NCBI RefSeq assembly: GCF_900110415.1
Contig: NZ_FODR01000017.1
Coordinates: 47,682-111,681, forward strand
From: Mucilaginibacter sp. OK283
Lineage (GTDB): Bacteria; Bacteroidota; Bacteroidia; Sphingobacteriales; Sphingobacteriaceae
Direction of reading: 5' to 3'
Length of the DNA stretch: 64,000 nt
Part shown: piece after piece, positions 8,222 to 18,320 of the stretch
Layout of the letters: each line of letters begins with the position of its first letter
Position numbering within the stretch: the first letter of the stretch is position 1
The notes under the pieces: generated by a model
Seen by the model: only the letters and a program-made list of their open reading frames with translations
The model's database searches: none
What the model was told of the DNA's origin: nothing
Translations under genes and position numbers: made by a program

Positions 8222-11200
8222 ATGAGAGGAAAACTACACATCAAAAAGTTTGTGGCTTTAATCTGGATCAACTTAGCACTTATGCTGGTAAGTATGTCTG
8301 GATATGCACAAAGCAAAATTACCGGTAAGGTAACCGGAGCCGATGACGGGCTGCCAATACCGGGCGTTACCGTTAAAGTAAAAGGCGGCACTGCCGTAAC
8401 GAGTACCAATACCGAAGGTACTTATTCAATTACAGCAGGCAGCAATGCTACATTAATATTCAGCTTTATTGGCTACACCAGCCAGGAAGCGTTAGTTGGC
8501 GGTAATGCAACAGTAAACGTAAAATTATCTCCCGAAAATAAAGCACTTAATGAGGTAGTTGTTGTGGGTTACGGTAGTGCCAAACGCAGTGATGTTACCG
8601 GCGCAATTAGTTCTGTAAACGCTGCAACCATTGCAAAAGTACCCGTTACATCGTTAGACCAGGCTTTGCAAGGCCGTGCTGCCGGTGTACAGGTTACCAA
8701 TAATGATGCTTCGCCGGGTAGTAACATTACCGTTTTAATACGTGGTACAGGTAGCCTGGCCAGTGGCGGTAACACACCGTTATATGTGGTAGACGGTTAT
8801 CCTATAAATGCAGGTGGTATCAATAACATTAACCCAAGCGATATTGCATCTATAGATGTACTGAAAGATGCTTCGGCAACCGCTATTTACGGTGTTAGGG
8901 CTGCTAATGGCGTGGTTATGGTAACCACCAAAAAAGGTAAAAAAGATGGCGGCGCGCAGGTTGAGTTTAACGCTTACAACGCGTTCCAGAGCAAACCTAA
9001 GCAGTACGATTTGTTAAACGCGCAGCAGTTTGCCACCCTGGCCAATGATGTAGCAGCAAATGATCCTAACAAACACTTTACAACTTTAGCCAACTGGGCC
9101 AGCCCATCGTCGTTAACCAATGCCGATTGGCAAAATGCCATTTACCGTAACGGTTTAACCCAAAACTATGATTTGGCTATCCGTGGTGGTAACGAAAAAG
9201 TACAATCATCAACATCTATCGGTTATTATGATCAAAAAGGGATTGTACTGGGCTCTTACTTTAAAAGGATCACTGTAGGTACAAATTTAGATTATCAGCC
9301 AAAAAAATGGCTTAAATCTGCAACCAGTGCCAAATACTCTTACCAAAATTTAAATAACCCATTCGGTACCGGTAATTTAGGTAATATCAACCAGTTGCCA
9401 CCAACACTTGATGGCGGTAATAAATTAACCAGCCAGATAAAAGACGCTAATGGTAATTACGGTTTTTTTAACCCTATTTACACTTATGTGGCCAAAAATA
9501 ACAACCCAATCTACTCAATCGAGACCAATAAGTATAAAAATATAAACAACTACTTTTTGGTTAACTCATCATTAGAAGCCACTATTTTTGACGGCCTTAA
9601 ATTTAAAACCAACGGCGGTATCACTTATACTGGCTACAACGGTTCTTACTTCCAGCCTTCAGATAGCCGTAAAATTGATCAGTATGGCGCTGCTGCAGGT
9701 GCATCGGGTACAGCTTTATATTCGCAGCATATCAACAGCACGTTCGACTGGTTGTGGGAAAATTACCTGTCATACGATAAAACGTTCGGTTCACATACCA
9801 TCAATTTTGTAGCAGGTGTATCTGAACAGGAAAGCGATTACAACAGTTTAGGTGGTAGTGTTACGCCGCCAAACAACACTATTAAAAGCTTAAGCCAGGG
9901 TACCAACCTTATATTGGATGCTAATACCAACGGCGTTGTTAATAACGGCGAAGTAAAACGTTCTTACGCTTCGCAATTTGCAAGGTTGGCATACAATTAC
10001 GGAAGCAAGTATTATTTAACAGGTACGGTTAGAAGAGATGGTTCATCGCAGTTTGCACCAGGCCATCAGTATGGTACTTTTTATTCAGGTGCTGTAAACT
10101 GGAATGTTAAAAAGGAATCTTTTCTTACAAACGTTAACTGGCTTTCGGGTTTAAAATTCAGAGGAAGCTATGGCGAGTTGGGTAACCAGCATGGCATCGG
10201 CGACTTTACCTACCAATCGTTATATTCTGCAGGCGCTTCTGCAACCGCCAGTGGTAACCTTGGTTATGCATTTGGTAAAGTAGGTGGCTCAAACGGAACT
10301 TACCAGGCAGGTGTGGCTTCAATCCAGCCAGAAAATGATAACATCAGGTGGGAAACTGACTACGTGACCGATATCGGTATGGACGCGTCGTTTTTAAATG
10401 GCGAATTGAGCCTTACTGTTGATTATTTTAACAGAAGATCAAAAGATTTCCTGTTAAACATTGCAGCATCACCACAAACAGGTTATACATCTTTACCTTC
10501 AAACGTAGGTTCGATGGTAAATAAAGGCTGGGAGTTTGCATTAAACTATAACCATGCGGTAAACAGCGATTTGCATATCGATTTAGGTTTAACCCTGTCG
10601 TTCATTAAAAACAAGCTTACCAGTTTATATTCAGGTACCAATGCCATTTCAAACTTTGGCGGTCTTGGATTAACAGGTGATGGCTGGACAGAATTTACCC
10701 GTACTTACATTGGCCAGCCGGTTGGCGAGTTTTACGGTTATAAAGCAATTGGTATTATCCAAAGCCAGGCCCAGTTAAATGCTTTAAATACAGCAGCACA
10801 GGCTAAAGGCAACGATTTTTATTATAAAGCAACTACAGGTGTAGGCGATAGGTTATATGCCGATGTTGATGGCAGCGGTAAAGTAACTGCTGATGACAGG
10901 GTAGCCCTGGGCAGCCCGCAGCCTAAGTTTTTTGGCGGGTTTAACCTTGGCGGTTCGTACAAAGCATGGGATTTTAACGCTTACTTCTACGGAGTTTACG
11001 GCAACAAGATCCTGAACTACCAGGAAAGTAACCTGGAAAGCTTTGCGCAAAGAGGATCGGTAAGTATCGAAAACGTGAGCACACAGTATTACAATAACTA
11101 CTGGACTCCTTCACGTCCGTCAAACCGTTATGCTGCAGTACATTATGATGATACCGATTATGGTAACTTGTTACCATCAAGCGCCTGGGTTGAAAACGGT

Positions 11201-11443
11201 AGTTTCCTGAAACTGAAAACCGTTACTGTTGGATACTCATTACCACAGGATTTAGTAAAGAAACTTACCTTATCAAAAATCAGGGTATATGTTTCGTCTC
11301 AAAACCTGTTCACTATTACCAAATACACAGGTCTTGATCCCGAAATTGGTGCTCAAAACGCCAACCCAACCCAAAACGGAGTTGACAATGGTACTTATCC
11401 ATCATCAAGGTTTTACACTATCGGCTTAAACGTAGTATTCTAA
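8222..11443 (+). CDS. SusC/RagA family TonB-linked outer membrane transporter
   Basis: A 1073-residue outer membrane beta-barrel that imports oligosaccharides together with its SusD lid. A signal peptide (about 1-30, ending GYAQ) is followed by a carboxypeptidase-regulatory-like domain (KITGKVTGADDGLPIPGV), a TonB-box-like segment EVVVVGYGS, a plug domain (VDGYPINAGG, IDVLKDASATAIYG, ANGVVMVTTKKGK) and the barrel, which ends in a C-terminal Phe (GLNVVF). The length is normal for the family. It is followed after 23 bases by susD, and the pair ends at a terminator at 13266. Upstream lie the split motif, the CG palindrome and a -7-like element. The imported glycan cannot be told from sequence; the neighbouring GH43 hints at an arabinose- or xylose-containing substrate. 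Confidence 0.96.
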   Translation: MRGKLHIKKFVALIWINLALMLVSMSGYAQSKITGKVTGADDGLPIPGVTVKVKGGTAVTSTNTEGTYSITAGSNATLIFSFIGYTSQEALVGGNATVNVKLSPENKALNEVVVVGYGSAKRSDVTGAISSVNAATIAKVPVTSLDQALQGRAAGVQVTNNDASPGSNITVLIRGTGSLASGGNTPLYVVDGYPINAGGINNINPSDIASIDVLKDASATAIYGVRAANGVVMVTTKKGKKDGGAQVEFNAYNAFQSKPKQYDLLNAQQFATLANDVAANDPNKHFTTLANWASPSSLTNADWQNAIYRNGLTQNYDLAIRGGNEKVQSSTSIGYYDQKGIVLGSYFKRITVGTNLDYQPKKWLKSATSAKYSYQNLNNPFGTGNLGNINQLPPTLDGGNKLTSQIKDANGNYGFFNPIYTYVAKNNNPIYSIETNKYKNINNYFLVNSSLEATIFDGLKFKTNGGITYTGYNGSYFQPSDSRKIDQYGAAAGASGTALYSQHINSTFDWLWENYLSYDKTFGSHTINFVAGVSEQESDYNSLGGSVTPPNNTIKSLSQGTNLILDANTNGVVNNGEVKRSYASQFARLAYNYGSKYYLTGTVRRDGSSQFAPGHQYGTFYSGAVNWNVKKESFLTNVNWLSGLKFRGSYGELGNQHGIGDFTYQSLYSAGASATASGNLGYAFGKVGGSNGTYQAGVASIQPENDNIRWETDYVTDIGMDASFLNGELSLTVDYFNRRSKDFLLNIAASPQTGYTSLPSNVGSMVNKGWEFALNYNHAVNSDLHIDLGLTLSFIKNKLTSLYSGTNAISNFGGLGLTGDGWTEFTRTYIGQPVGEFYGYKAIGIIQSQAQLNALNTAAQAKGNDFYYKATTGVGDRLYADVDGSGKVTADDRVALGSPQPKFFGGFNLGGSYKAWDFNAYFYGVYGNKILNYQESNLESFAQRGSVSIENVSTQYYNNYWTPSRPSNRYAAVHYDDTDYGNLLPSSAWVENGSFLKLKTVTVGYSLPQDLVKKLTLSKIRVYVSSQNLFTITKYTGLDPEIGAQNANPTQNGVDNGTYPSSRFYTIGLNVVF

Positions 11444-11466
11444 CCAAGGACAAAAAAATTAATGAT

Positions 11467-13212
11467 ATGAAAATCAATAAAAAATATTTCACTATAGCGG
11501 CCTTGTGTGGGGCTATGCTGATCCCGCTCAGCTGTAAAAAGAATTTCTTAACACAAACCAATACTACAGCATCAAACGCCGATGCAACCTTCGAAAAATC
11601 GCAGGATGTAGTAGCGTTGGTAAACAGTATTTATGATGGTTATCAAAACAGCGATTTGCTGAAAAAATCAATCTGGTACTATGCCAATTTTACAACTCAT
11701 GATTGGTTTAATGATGGTGGTGATATTGCCTGGAACAACTATACCATCAGTCCGACTTTTGGCGCATTGTATACCTTTTGGCAAAATGCTTATTTTGACA
11801 TCATCAGGGCAAACTCTGCATTAGAGATCATTGCTACTGCAAAAACAAAAGGTGTAGTTACCGCCGAATTGGGTAACCGCTTATTAGGCGAAGCCTACTT
11901 TTTACGGGGCATGAGCTATTATTACCTGGCAGGTAGCTTTGGCGGCGTACCGTTGGAGTTAAAGGCATCAACCAATGGTTTAACACCGAGAAACACACAA
12001 GCCGAAGTATTTGCACAGGTTGTAGCCGATATGAAACAGGCTGAAACCCTGCTACAATCAAAAACGGTATTGCCTGCGACTGAAAAGGGCAGGGCCACCA
12101 AAGGTGCGGCTTATGCTTATGAAGGTTCGGCGCAAATGTGGTTAGGTAAATATGCTGAAGCTTTGGCCGCGTTTAACAATACTGAATTGACAGCCAATTA
12201 CCATTTATTGCCAAAATTTATTGATGTACATGAATTTAGCAATCAAAATAACGACGAGTCGTTATTTGAAATTCAGTTTGATATCCAGGGCTCACAAAGC
12301 TGGGATGGCGGCTGGCAAAATGGTGGCGAAGTTGCCTGGATTGATGACTTTAGCTGGCCACATGAATTAAGCGGTTTTGGTTACGATTATGGTAACCCAG
12401 GATTAGAATACTCATACCAAACAGGTGATTTACGTAAAAATGCAACCATTATTGGTCCCGGCGATCAAAACATCAGCCCAGGCATTATTGCCAAGTGGGG
12501 TGGTATAAAAGGCTACCAGGTGGTTATTGACGGTTTCAAAAACGGAACAAAAGATAACTCGGCTCAAAAATATGGCTCATTTGTTGGCGATGATGGCAAC
12601 ATCATTAATACCTGCGGTGCCATCAGGCAGCCATGGTATGGCGATGACCTTACCCGCTCTGGCTTCTATTGCGCAAAAAAATGGCGCGATCCAAACCTTA
12701 CCGGCGCCAATGGCTCATCAACCATATTTGGTTCGCAAAACCAAATCCTGATGCGTTATGCCGAAGTTTTGTTGTCAAGAGCAGAGTGTAAAGTGCGTAC
12801 CGGCGATATTCCTGGAGCCATGGCCGACTTGAAATTGGTTAGAGACAGGGCTTTTGGCGGCTCGGCCCCTGCCGTTATGCAGGATGGGCTTACTTATGAT
12901 GGTAAAGCAACTACGCCTATTACCGACCCGTTGCAGATGGTATTAAGTGAGTACAGGCACGAATTGACCGGCGAGTATTCCTTATTTTACTTATTGCGCA
13001 GAGCTGGCCCGGGTGTAGCTGCTGCCTTCATCCAAAAAAACTACGGTACCGATGCTACAGTAACCCCGCAGCCTTATCCTTACGGCCCAACTGCCGATGG
13101 AAAACTGCATGGAGTTTGGCGCACATCGTTACCTGCAAACCACGATATATTGCCTATACCGCAAACCGCTATAGGGCTTAACCCTAACCTGAAACAAAAC
13201 CCAGGTTATTAA
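11467..13212 (+). CDS. SusD/RagB family nutrient-binding outer membrane lipoprotein
   Basis: A 581-residue surface lipoprotein that caps the SusC barrel and captures glycan. The lipobox ends at Cys23 (LIPLSC), followed by KK. The SusD fold is recognised by its N-terminal helical repeats, RLLGEAYFLRGMSYYYLAGSF (the conserved LRA.YY..L segment), a conserved ILMRYAEVLLSRAECK segment, and the C-terminal SEYRHELTGEYSLFYLLRR and ILPIPQTAIGLNPNLKQNPGY, the usual SusD ending. It is directly coupled to the preceding susC, and transcription probably stops at the strong hairpin 54 bases after the stop codon. Confidence 0.95.
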   Translation: MKINKKYFTIAALCGAMLIPLSCKKNFLTQTNTTASNADATFEKSQDVVALVNSIYDGYQNSDLLKKSIWYYANFTTHDWFNDGGDIAWNNYTISPTFGALYTFWQNAYFDIIRANSALEIIATAKTKGVVTAELGNRLLGEAYFLRGMSYYYLAGSFGGVPLELKASTNGLTPRNTQAEVFAQVVADMKQAETLLQSKTVLPATEKGRATKGAAYAYEGSAQMWLGKYAEALAAFNNTELTANYHLLPKFIDVHEFSNQNNDESLFEIQFDIQGSQSWDGGWQNGGEVAWIDDFSWPHELSGFGYDYGNPGLEYSYQTGDLRKNATIIGPGDQNISPGIIAKWGGIKGYQVVIDGFKNGTKDNSAQKYGSFVGDDGNIINTCGAIRQPWYGDDLTRSGFYCAKKWRDPNLTGANGSSTIFGSQNQILMRYAEVLLSRAECKVRTGDIPGAMADLKLVRDRAFGGSAPAVMQDGLTYDGKATTPITDPLQMVLSEYRHELTGEYSLFYLLRRAGPGVAAAFIQKNYGTDATVTPQPYPYGPTADGKLHGVWRTSLPANHDILPIPQTAIGLNPNLKQNPGY

Positions 13213-13265
13213 TAAGGGTTATGATGAATGAACTGAGTTTAGTTATATAATTGGTTACTTGCTTT

Positions 13266-13294
13266 GGCTTTCTCCTTCGGGAGAAAGCCTTTTT
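13266..13294 (+). terminator. Rho-independent terminator after susCD
   Basis: A perfect 10-base-pair stem GGCTTTCTCC/GGAGAAAGCC closed by a TTCG tetraloop and followed by five T. It ends the susC-susD unit, so the cytochrome genes that follow should have their own promoter or depend on read-through. Confidence 0.93.
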
Positions 13295-13296
13295 AA

Positions 13297-13438
13297 ATTC
13301 GGCCCAACCCAAACCCTCCCCGGTAGGGAGGGCTTTTAAAAGGAGTGAAGTTAAGTCTTCCTGTAAACGGCTTAGAGTTTAAAAAAAATAGATTTTAAAA
13401 GTCTCCCCTACCGGGGGAGATTTAGAGGGGGCCGGGCT
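13297..13438. repeat. Inverted repeat of the CCTCCCCGGTAGGG family
   Basis: Two inward-facing copies of a sequence of about 45 bases. The left copy runs from CGGCCC through CCTCCCCGGTAGGGAGG to CTTTTAAAA. The right copy, read on the minus strand, runs from CGGCCC through CTCCCCCGGTAGGGGAG to CTTTTAAAA. Related CCCTCCC/GGGAGGG sequence is at 18321-18452, on the other side of the cytochrome/FG-GAP gene pair. The right copy ends seven bases before the cytochrome start codon, so it also forms that gene's leader. Confidence 0.7.
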
Positions 13439-13445
13439 CGCTGTC

Positions 13446-14663
13446 ATGAAAAAAACACTAATAGTAACAAGCATATTAATTACACTACTGGTAGTTATCT
13501 ACTTCCAGTTTAGGGGTAATAATGCCTATGCCGATCCCCGCGGCCCTTTATACGCCGGTTCAAAAGCCTGTGCTAAATGTCATGGTAAGCTTTATGACTC
13601 ATACTTGCATACTGCACATTATATAGCGTCAATCCCTGCATCGGCAAATACGGTACACGGCAGCTTTGCAGCAGGCTTTAACGTCTTTAACATCAGCCAA
13701 AATCAAAAAATATTGATGGAGAAACGCGATAGCGGCTTATACCAAACCCTTTACCAGGATGGCAAGGTTAAGCAAAGTAACCGTTTTGATATTGTTTTTG
13801 GCGGGGTAAAAGGCGAAAGCTATTTATACTGGCAAAACAACCAGCTTTACCAGCTGCCATTATCTTATTATAATAAACAGGAGCAATGGTCAACCAGTCC
13901 TGGTTATCAGTTTAATTTTGTCAACTTCAGGTCGATAGGGAAGCGTTGCCTGGAATGTCATGTTTCTTATGTTGATGAGCTGCTGCAGCAAAACCAGCAG
14001 TTAAGCCGCGATGAGCAATTTGATAAAAGCACCATGGTATATGGAATTGATTGCGAACGCTGCCATGGCCCCGGTGCACAACACGTGGATTTTCAGGCTA
14101 ACAATCCCGGTGTTAAAACGGCAAAATTTATAGCCCGCTACGCCAATTTAAGCAGGGAGCAAAGGATGGATATGTGCGCGGTATGCCACTCGGGCATCCA
14201 TACGGCATTGTTAAAAACCACATTTGGCTTTATGCCCGGCGATACCTTTGCCAAATATAAACTTCCCGAATTTCAGCGCACGTTGGATACCAGCCATTTA
14301 GATGTGCATGGCAAACAGTTGCAGCTATTACAAAGCAGCAAGTGCTACATAAACAGTACCATGGATTGCGCAACCTGCCACGATACGCACCAGAATACGC
14401 GCGGCAACGATATTTTATATACCCAAAAATGCCTCAGTTGCCACAACAAGCCCAGTCATGTTTATTGCAAAATGACAGATAAGTTAAACGCCGGTGTGCT
14501 TAAAGATAAATGCATCAGCTGCCACATGCCCGAATTAACTACCAATGTAATATCTGTGCAAACCGCCGATAAGGCGCCGCCTGTAAGGTTTTTTGTGCAT
14601 ACCCATCATATAGCCATATATCCGCAGGAGGTTAAAAAGATATTGGCATTTGTTAACAAATAA
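13446..14663 (+). CDS. Seven-haem cytochrome c, membrane-anchored or exported
   Basis: A 405-residue protein with an N-terminal hydrophobic segment (4-20), which is either a signal peptide or an anchor, and seven CXXCH haem-binding motifs with Cys-His pairs starting at residues 42, 168, 203, 244, 308, 329 and 356. The spacing (one haem alone, then six in the C-terminal 60%) and CERCHGPGAQH suggest the cytochrome c554/multihaem family, but no exact subfamily is recognised. It should carry electrons in the periplasm. It sits 17 bases upstream of the FG-GAP/ASPIC-UnbV lipoprotein and is probably cotranscribed with it. Its place between susCD and a dehydrogenase-like cytochrome suggests it drains electrons from sugar oxidation; that is inference. 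Haem count is certain from sequence; redox partners are unknown. Confidence 0.88.
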   Translation: MKKTLIVTSILITLLVVIYFQFRGNNAYADPRGPLYAGSKACAKCHGKLYDSYLHTAHYIASIPASANTVHGSFAAGFNVFNISQNQKILMEKRDSGLYQTLYQDGKVKQSNRFDIVFGGVKGESYLYWQNNQLYQLPLSYYNKQEQWSTSPGYQFNFVNFRSIGKRCLECHVSYVDELLQQNQQLSRDEQFDKSTMVYGIDCERCHGPGAQHVDFQANNPGVKTAKFIARYANLSREQRMDMCAVCHSGIHTALLKTTFGFMPGDTFAKYKLPEFQRTLDTSHLDVHGKQLQLLQSSKCYINSTMDCATCHDTHQNTRGNDILYTQKCLSCHNKPSHVYCKMTDKLNAGVLKDKCISCHMPELTTNVISVQTADKAPPVRFFVHTHHIAIYPQEVKKILAFVNK

Positions 14664-14680
14664 TTGAATATCCCCATCAT

Positions 14681-17600
14681 ATGAATAAGATCCATTTCCC
14701 GGTGCTGCTTTTATTGTCGATATGCTTGTTTTCCTGCAAAAAGCATACGTTGTTTCAGCAAATTTCTTCGTCGCATTCGGGCATTCATTTTAATAACCAG
14801 ATTATCGAAACCGATACCATTAACCCCATCGACCTCACCAATATTTACAACGGTGGCGGCGTTGGCGTAGGCGATTTTAATAACGATGGTTTGCAGGACC
14901 TGTACTTTACCGGCAACCTGGTATCAAACCGGCTTTATCTGAATAAAGGCGATTTTAAATTCGAGGACATTACCGATGTAGCCGGCGTAAGCGGTATGGG
15001 CCGCTGGGGCAGGGGCGTTGCCGTTGTTGATATCAATAACGATGGCCTGATGGATATTTACGTTTGTAATACCATCTATCCCGATTCGCTGCGCCGTAAA
15101 AATATTTTATACATTAACCAGGGGCTTGATAAGGATGGCATCCCTCATTTTAAGGATGAGGCAAAAGCCTACGGCCTGGAGCTTACCAAACAATCAACCA
15201 TGGCCAGCTTTTTTGATTACGATAACGATGGCGATCTGGATATGTACCTCACGGTTAATACTGCGTCATCGGCCTATTACCCCAACGTTTTTGGCAAAGC
15301 CACCCGTACCAGTAACAGCAGTACCGGGCAATTGTACCGTAACGATTGGGACGAAAAGCTGCACCATGCCGTCTTTCATAATGTATCGGCACAGGCCGGC
15401 ATCAATTTAGATGGCTTTGGCCATGCAGCCACTACGGTTGATATTAACGGCGACGGATGGAAAGATATTTATGTATCTGACGATTTTGTATCCAGCAATA
15501 TCCTGTACATCAATAACCACGACGGCACGTTTACAGATCGCTCCAAAGAGTATTTTAAACATACATCCTACAACGCCATGGGGCAGGATATTGTGGATAT
15601 TAACAACGATGGCCTGGCAGATGTGATAGAGCTGGACATGAACCCGGAGGACAACTATCGTAAAAAAATGATCCTGGGAGCCAACAGCTACCAAATCTTC
15701 CAGCTTTTTGATATGTTTAAAACGCAGTACCAATACGTACGCAATACATTGCAGGTTAACCAGGGGCCGCGTTTGGGGCAAAACGGAGCCATTGGCAGCC
15801 CGGCATTCAGCGAAGTAGGTTTCATGAGCGGCCTGTCTCAAACCGACTGGAGCTGGACACCCCTGGTAACAGATTTTAACAACGATGGCTTCCGCGATGT
15901 AATTGTAACCAACGGTTTCCCCAAGGATGTATCCGACCGTGATTTTATGACCTACCGCAGCCAGGCCTACGCAGCCGTGCCGAAGAAAAAAGTACTGGAG
16001 CAAATTCCCCAGATCAAGATTCCTAACTATGCTTTTCAAAACAATGGCGATCTTACTTTTCATGATGTAAGCAAAAGCTGGGGACTGAACATACCATCGT
16101 TTTCAAATGGTGCAGTTTACGTCGACCTGGATAATGATGGCACTATGGATATGGTGGTAAACAATATCAACGATGAAGCATCGGTATACCGCAACACCTC
16201 GCGGGATGATAAAACGAAATCAGACAGCAGCCATTACCTGCAGATAGACTTTAAAGGCGACAAAAATAATATCAACGGACTGGGTGCACTGGCCGAAATT
16301 TTTTATGACAAAGGTAAGCACCAGGTTTATGAACACGACCCTTACCGGGGATACCTGTCATCAGTGCAAGCCATAGCTCATTTTGGTTTAGGGACTATTA
16401 GCAAGGTAGATTCGTTAGTTATAAAATGGCCGGGTGGCAAAAAACAAGTATTACGCGATGTAAAGACTGATCAAAAGATCACCGTAAACATAGCCGATGC
16501 CAAGGATAATTATTTATCCACGCTGCCTAAGTTTTATACCAAATCGCTGTTTAAAGAGGTTACAGACTCTCTTGGAATAGGTTATGTAAGCAAGGATGCC
16601 ACCTTTATCGACTTTAATATTCAAAAACTGTTACCCCATAAACTATCAGAATACTGCCCGGCTTTGGCCGTTGGTGATGTAGATAATAACGGGTTAGACG
16701 ATGTGGTGATTGGCGGCAACTCCAACTTTCCGGCGCTGGTGTTTTTGCAACAGGCCAATGGTAAATTCATCCAGCGCGACCTGGTTAAAAATAATCCGGC
16801 ACAAAGCCAGGGTAAATACAAAGATGGCGGCTTGCTTTTGTTTGATGCCAATGGCGATGGCAAGCTGGATTTATACGCAGCAGGCGCCGGGTACGAAACG
16901 GCGGCCAACAGCCCCGAATACCAGGACAGGCTTTATTTAAACGACGGAAAGGGCAATTTTACCTTAGCTACCGATGCTTTGCCCACAAACTTTACCAGCA
17001 AACTGTGTGTGCGCGCCTGCGATTATAATAAAGATGGCAAACTTGACCTGTTTGTATCAGGCAGGGTTGAGCCCTGGAAATACCCACAGCCCGTATCAAG
17101 CATTATTTTAAGAAACGACAGCCACGATGGGCACATTAAATTTACCGATGTTACTGCGCAGGTTGCCCCAGCATTAAAAAATGCGGGCCTCATCTGCGAT
17201 GCCTTATTTACCGACTTTGACAACGATGGCTGGCCCGACCTGATCATGGCCGGCGAATGGATGCCCATTACTTTCCTGAAAAATGACCATGGTAAATTTG
17301 TGAACATCACCGCTAAATCGGGCGTTGCCGACAAATTGGGCATGTGGAACACGATAACGGGCGGCGATTTCAGGCATATCGGTCGCACGGATTACATTGT
17401 GGGCAACCTTGGCCAAAACAGCCTGCTGCAGGCCAGCGACCAATATCCGATTTACATCACCGCAAAAAACTTTGACGGCAGCGGATACAGCACCATCCCA
17501 TCCGTGTTTTTCCCGGATGTAAATGGCGAAAAGAAAGAGTTTCCGTTGCACGGGAGGGAAGATCAGCTGAAACAGATGATCAGCCTGAAAAAGAAGTATA

Positions 17601-18253
17601 CCAACTACAAATCATTTGCCACCGCCACCCTACAGGATATGCTAACGCCCGAGCAGCTAAACGGTGCTTTAAGGCTTAAAGCCAACCTGCTTAAATCATG
17701 TTATCTGCGCAACGATGGAGGCGGCAAATTTACCCTGATACCTTTACCTATCCAGGCCCAGGTATCCATACTCAACGGCATGCAAACCGGCGATTTTGAC
17801 GGCGATGGCAACCTGGATGTAGTGATGAATGGAAACGATTATGGCAGCGATGCATCCATAGGGCGCTACGATGCCCTGAATGGTTTGATGTTGAAAGGCG
17901 ATGGCAAAGGCGGTTTCAAACCGATGAGTATTTTGCAAAGCGGTATTTACATTCCCGGCAACGGCAAAGCCTTGGTGCAGTTACGCGATAAAAGCAACCA
18001 CATTCTGCTGGCTGCCAGTCAAAACAGGGATAGCCTGAAAGTTTTTAAACAAAATACAAAGGTTAAAACCATGGCGGTACAGGAGCGTGATGCCTATGCC
18101 ATTATTAAATATAACGATGGCCGGGTAACTAAGCAGGAGTTTTACTACGGCAGCTCCTTCCTGTCGCAGTCTGCCAGGTTTATACAGGTTGATGATGGGA
18201 TGAAGAGTGTGGTTGTTTTTGATGATAGAGGGAATAAGAGGGTAGTGAAATAG
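14681..18253 (+). CDS. Giant FG-GAP/VCBS-repeat lipoprotein with ASPIC/UnbV domain
   Basis: 1190 residues with a lipobox ending at Cys19 (SICLFSC). It contains about twelve calcium-binding-type Asp-rich loops of the form DxNxDGxxD, for example DFNNDGLQDLYF, DYDNDGDLDMYL, DINGDGWKDIYV, DVDNNGLDDVVI and DFDGDGNLDVVM. These are in two sets, typical of FG-GAP beta-propellers. Between the sets lies an ASPIC/UnbV domain (NINGLGALAEIFYDKGK, FGLGTISKVDSLVIKWPGG). It is presumably displayed on the outer membrane or in the periplasm. Such proteins often accompany SusCD systems in Bacteroidota, but their task (glycan binding, scaffold or enzyme) is not established. The start is set by the lipoprotein signal and 17-base spacing from the cytochrome. 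The Asp-rich coding repeats create long open frames on the other strand, which are not genes. Confidence 0.92.
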   Translation: MNKIHFPVLLLLSICLFSCKKHTLFQQISSSHSGIHFNNQIIETDTINPIDLTNIYNGGGVGVGDFNNDGLQDLYFTGNLVSNRLYLNKGDFKFEDITDVAGVSGMGRWGRGVAVVDINNDGLMDIYVCNTIYPDSLRRKNILYINQGLDKDGIPHFKDEAKAYGLELTKQSTMASFFDYDNDGDLDMYLTVNTASSAYYPNVFGKATRTSNSSTGQLYRNDWDEKLHHAVFHNVSAQAGINLDGFGHAATTVDINGDGWKDIYVSDDFVSSNILYINNHDGTFTDRSKEYFKHTSYNAMGQDIVDINNDGLADVIELDMNPEDNYRKKMILGANSYQIFQLFDMFKTQYQYVRNTLQVNQGPRLGQNGAIGSPAFSEVGFMSGLSQTDWSWTPLVTDFNNDGFRDVIVTNGFPKDVSDRDFMTYRSQAYAAVPKKKVLEQIPQIKIPNYAFQNNGDLTFHDVSKSWGLNIPSFSNGAVYVDLDNDGTMDMVVNNINDEASVYRNTSRDDKTKSDSSHYLQIDFKGDKNNINGLGALAEIFYDKGKHQVYEHDPYRGYLSSVQAIAHFGLGTISKVDSLVIKWPGGKKQVLRDVKTDQKITVNIADAKDNYLSTLPKFYTKSLFKEVTDSLGIGYVSKDATFIDFNIQKLLPHKLSEYCPALAVGDVDNNGLDDVVIGGNSNFPALVFLQQANGKFIQRDLVKNNPAQSQGKYKDGGLLLFDANGDGKLDLYAAGAGYETAANSPEYQDRLYLNDGKGNFTLATDALPTNFTSKLCVRACDYNKDGKLDLFVSGRVEPWKYPQPVSSIILRNDSHDGHIKFTDVTAQVAPALKNAGLICDALFTDFDNDGWPDLIMAGEWMPITFLKNDHGKFVNITAKSGVADKLGMWNTITGGDFRHIGRTDYIVGNLGQNSLLQASDQYPIYITAKNFDGSGYSTIPSVFFPDVNGEKKEFPLHGREDQLKQMISLKKKYTNYKSFATATLQDMLTPEQLNGALRLKANLLKSCYLRNDGGGKFTLIPLPIQAQVSILNGMQTGDFDGDGNLDVVMNGNDYGSDASIGRYDALNGLMLKGDGKGGFKPMSILQSGIYIPGNGKALVQLRDKSNHILLAASQNRDSLKVFKQNTKVKTMAVQERDAYAIIKYNDGRVTKQEFYYGSSFLSQSARFIQVDDGMKSVVVFDDRGNKRVVK

Positions 18254-18320
18254 CGGGGAAATTGTTTGCTGTAAAGAATTTTAAAGTGAAGAAGGAATAA
18301 AAGAGAGCAGGGGGATGTGC

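Noticed and set aside
15407..16063. Minus-strand open frame of 218 codons
   Set aside because: It is the antisense shadow of the Asp/Asn-rich repeats of the FG-GAP gene, whose codon bias removes stops on the other strand; no start context or domain.
14681..18253. Repetitive DNA that might suggest a CRISPR or tandem repeat array
   Set aside because: The repeats are in frame, diverged and encode DxNxDG calcium loops; there are no fixed spacers.
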